This document shows positions 22,848 to 22,924 of a stretch of 22,924 bases of DNA, piece by piece. This DNA is from Methanobacteriota archaeon (GTDB lineage Archaea; Thermoplasmatota; Poseidoniia; Poseidoniales; Poseidoniaceae): NCBI GenBank assembly GCA_018645535.1, contig JABGWN010000218.1, positions 1 to 22,924 on the forward strand. Reading direction: 5' to 3'. The notes beneath the pieces were generated by a model, which saw nothing but the letters and a program-made list of their open reading frames with translations, did no database searches and was not told where the DNA came from. Positions within the stretch are counted from its first letter, which is position 1; each line of letters starts with the position of its first letter. The position numbers and the translations under genes were made by a program.

Positions 22848-22924
22848 CTAGAGGACATTTGTCGCATCCACTAAGGACTTTGCAATCGACACTTCTCCCA
22901 TAGAGTGGCCGGCATCTGGAACGA
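22848..22924 (-). CDS. pip: C-terminal end of a probable prolyl aminopeptidase (alpha/beta hydrolase), cut by the window edge
   Basis: Only the last 24 codons are visible, ending at the TAG at 22848-22850. They read VPDAGHSMGEVSIAKSLVDATNVL when split at the hydrolase histidine: VPDAGHSMGE, then VSIAKSLVDATNVL. The arrangement AGHSxxExxIxxxLVxAT matches the C-terminus of prolyl aminopeptidases, where the His of AGHS is the catalytic triad histidine. This would be an enzyme removing N-terminal proline from peptides. The call rests on a short stretch, and another alpha/beta hydrolase is possible. It lies upstream of the RCC1-type gene on the same strand. Confidence 0.7.
   Translation of the reverse strand, partial: VPDAGHSMGEVSIAKSLVDATNVL

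Noticed and set aside
1..22924. CRISPR array, insertion sequence, prophage, tRNA or rRNA
   Set aside because: I saw no short direct repeats with spacers, no transposase or integrase motifs, no terminal inverted repeats, and no cloverleaf or rRNA-like sequence; the gaps are too small to hold most of these.

Overview
The window looks like chromosomal DNA from a marine planktonic euryarchaeon, most likely Marine Group II (Candidatus Poseidoniales) or a close relative. The archaeal signs are a RaSEA-type archaeosine radical SAM enzyme, the archaeal form of the OBG/YchF GTPase with a cysteine-bearing insert, and a short archaetidylserine-type decarboxylase. Large secreted, membrane-anchored propeller proteins are also typical of that group. 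The taxonomic call is inference from gene content; no rRNA or tRNA gene is present to confirm it. Coding density is very high, with almost no gap above 150 bases.

Plus-strand half (about 1.2-14.5 kb). The 5' part of a malic enzyme gene runs off the left edge on the minus strand and is divergent from pyruvate kinase. Both enzymes make pyruvate. Next comes an 8.3-kb gene for a giant surface protein: signal peptide, a long array of beta-propeller blades, a series of fibronectin-III-like domains, one membrane anchor and a short cytoplasmic tail. Two p-aminobenzoate genes follow: an aminodeoxychorismate-lyase-like class IV aminotransferase and a PabB-PabA fusion. They lie in the same reading frame, separated by one TGA and about ten codons. 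A small zinc-ribbon membrane protein closes this side.

Minus-strand half (about 22.9-14.5 kb, read right to left). The order is: the C-terminal end of a probable prolyl aminopeptidase; a secreted, anchored seven-repeat RCC1-type propeller with a cysteine pair in every repeat; an acidic-tailed coiled-coil protein; a phosphatidylserine/archaetidylserine decarboxylase; RaSEA; a 90-residue two-helix membrane protein; a 654-residue polytopic membrane protein with two C-terminal EF-hands; and the YchF-like GTPase. The genes from the coiled-coil protein to the GTPase are closely spaced, except for a 102-base gap before the two-helix protein, and may form one or two transcription units.

The most unusual item is the 654-residue membrane protein at 15765-17729. 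Its fold-level landmarks match the catalytic subunit of cbb3-type heme-copper oxidases (CcoN): an Asn-Trp-Phe motif, a Val-Pro...Arg-Pro motif, and helix spacing. However, the positions of all the heme and copper-ligand histidines are occupied by other residues. In their place the protein has gained a C-terminal pair of canonical calcium-binding EF-hand loops. It appears to be a cofactor-less oxidase-like membrane protein put to a new, possibly calcium-responsive, use, together with a small two-helix partner. That is inference from motifs and from a remembered family sequence, and needs a profile or structure search.
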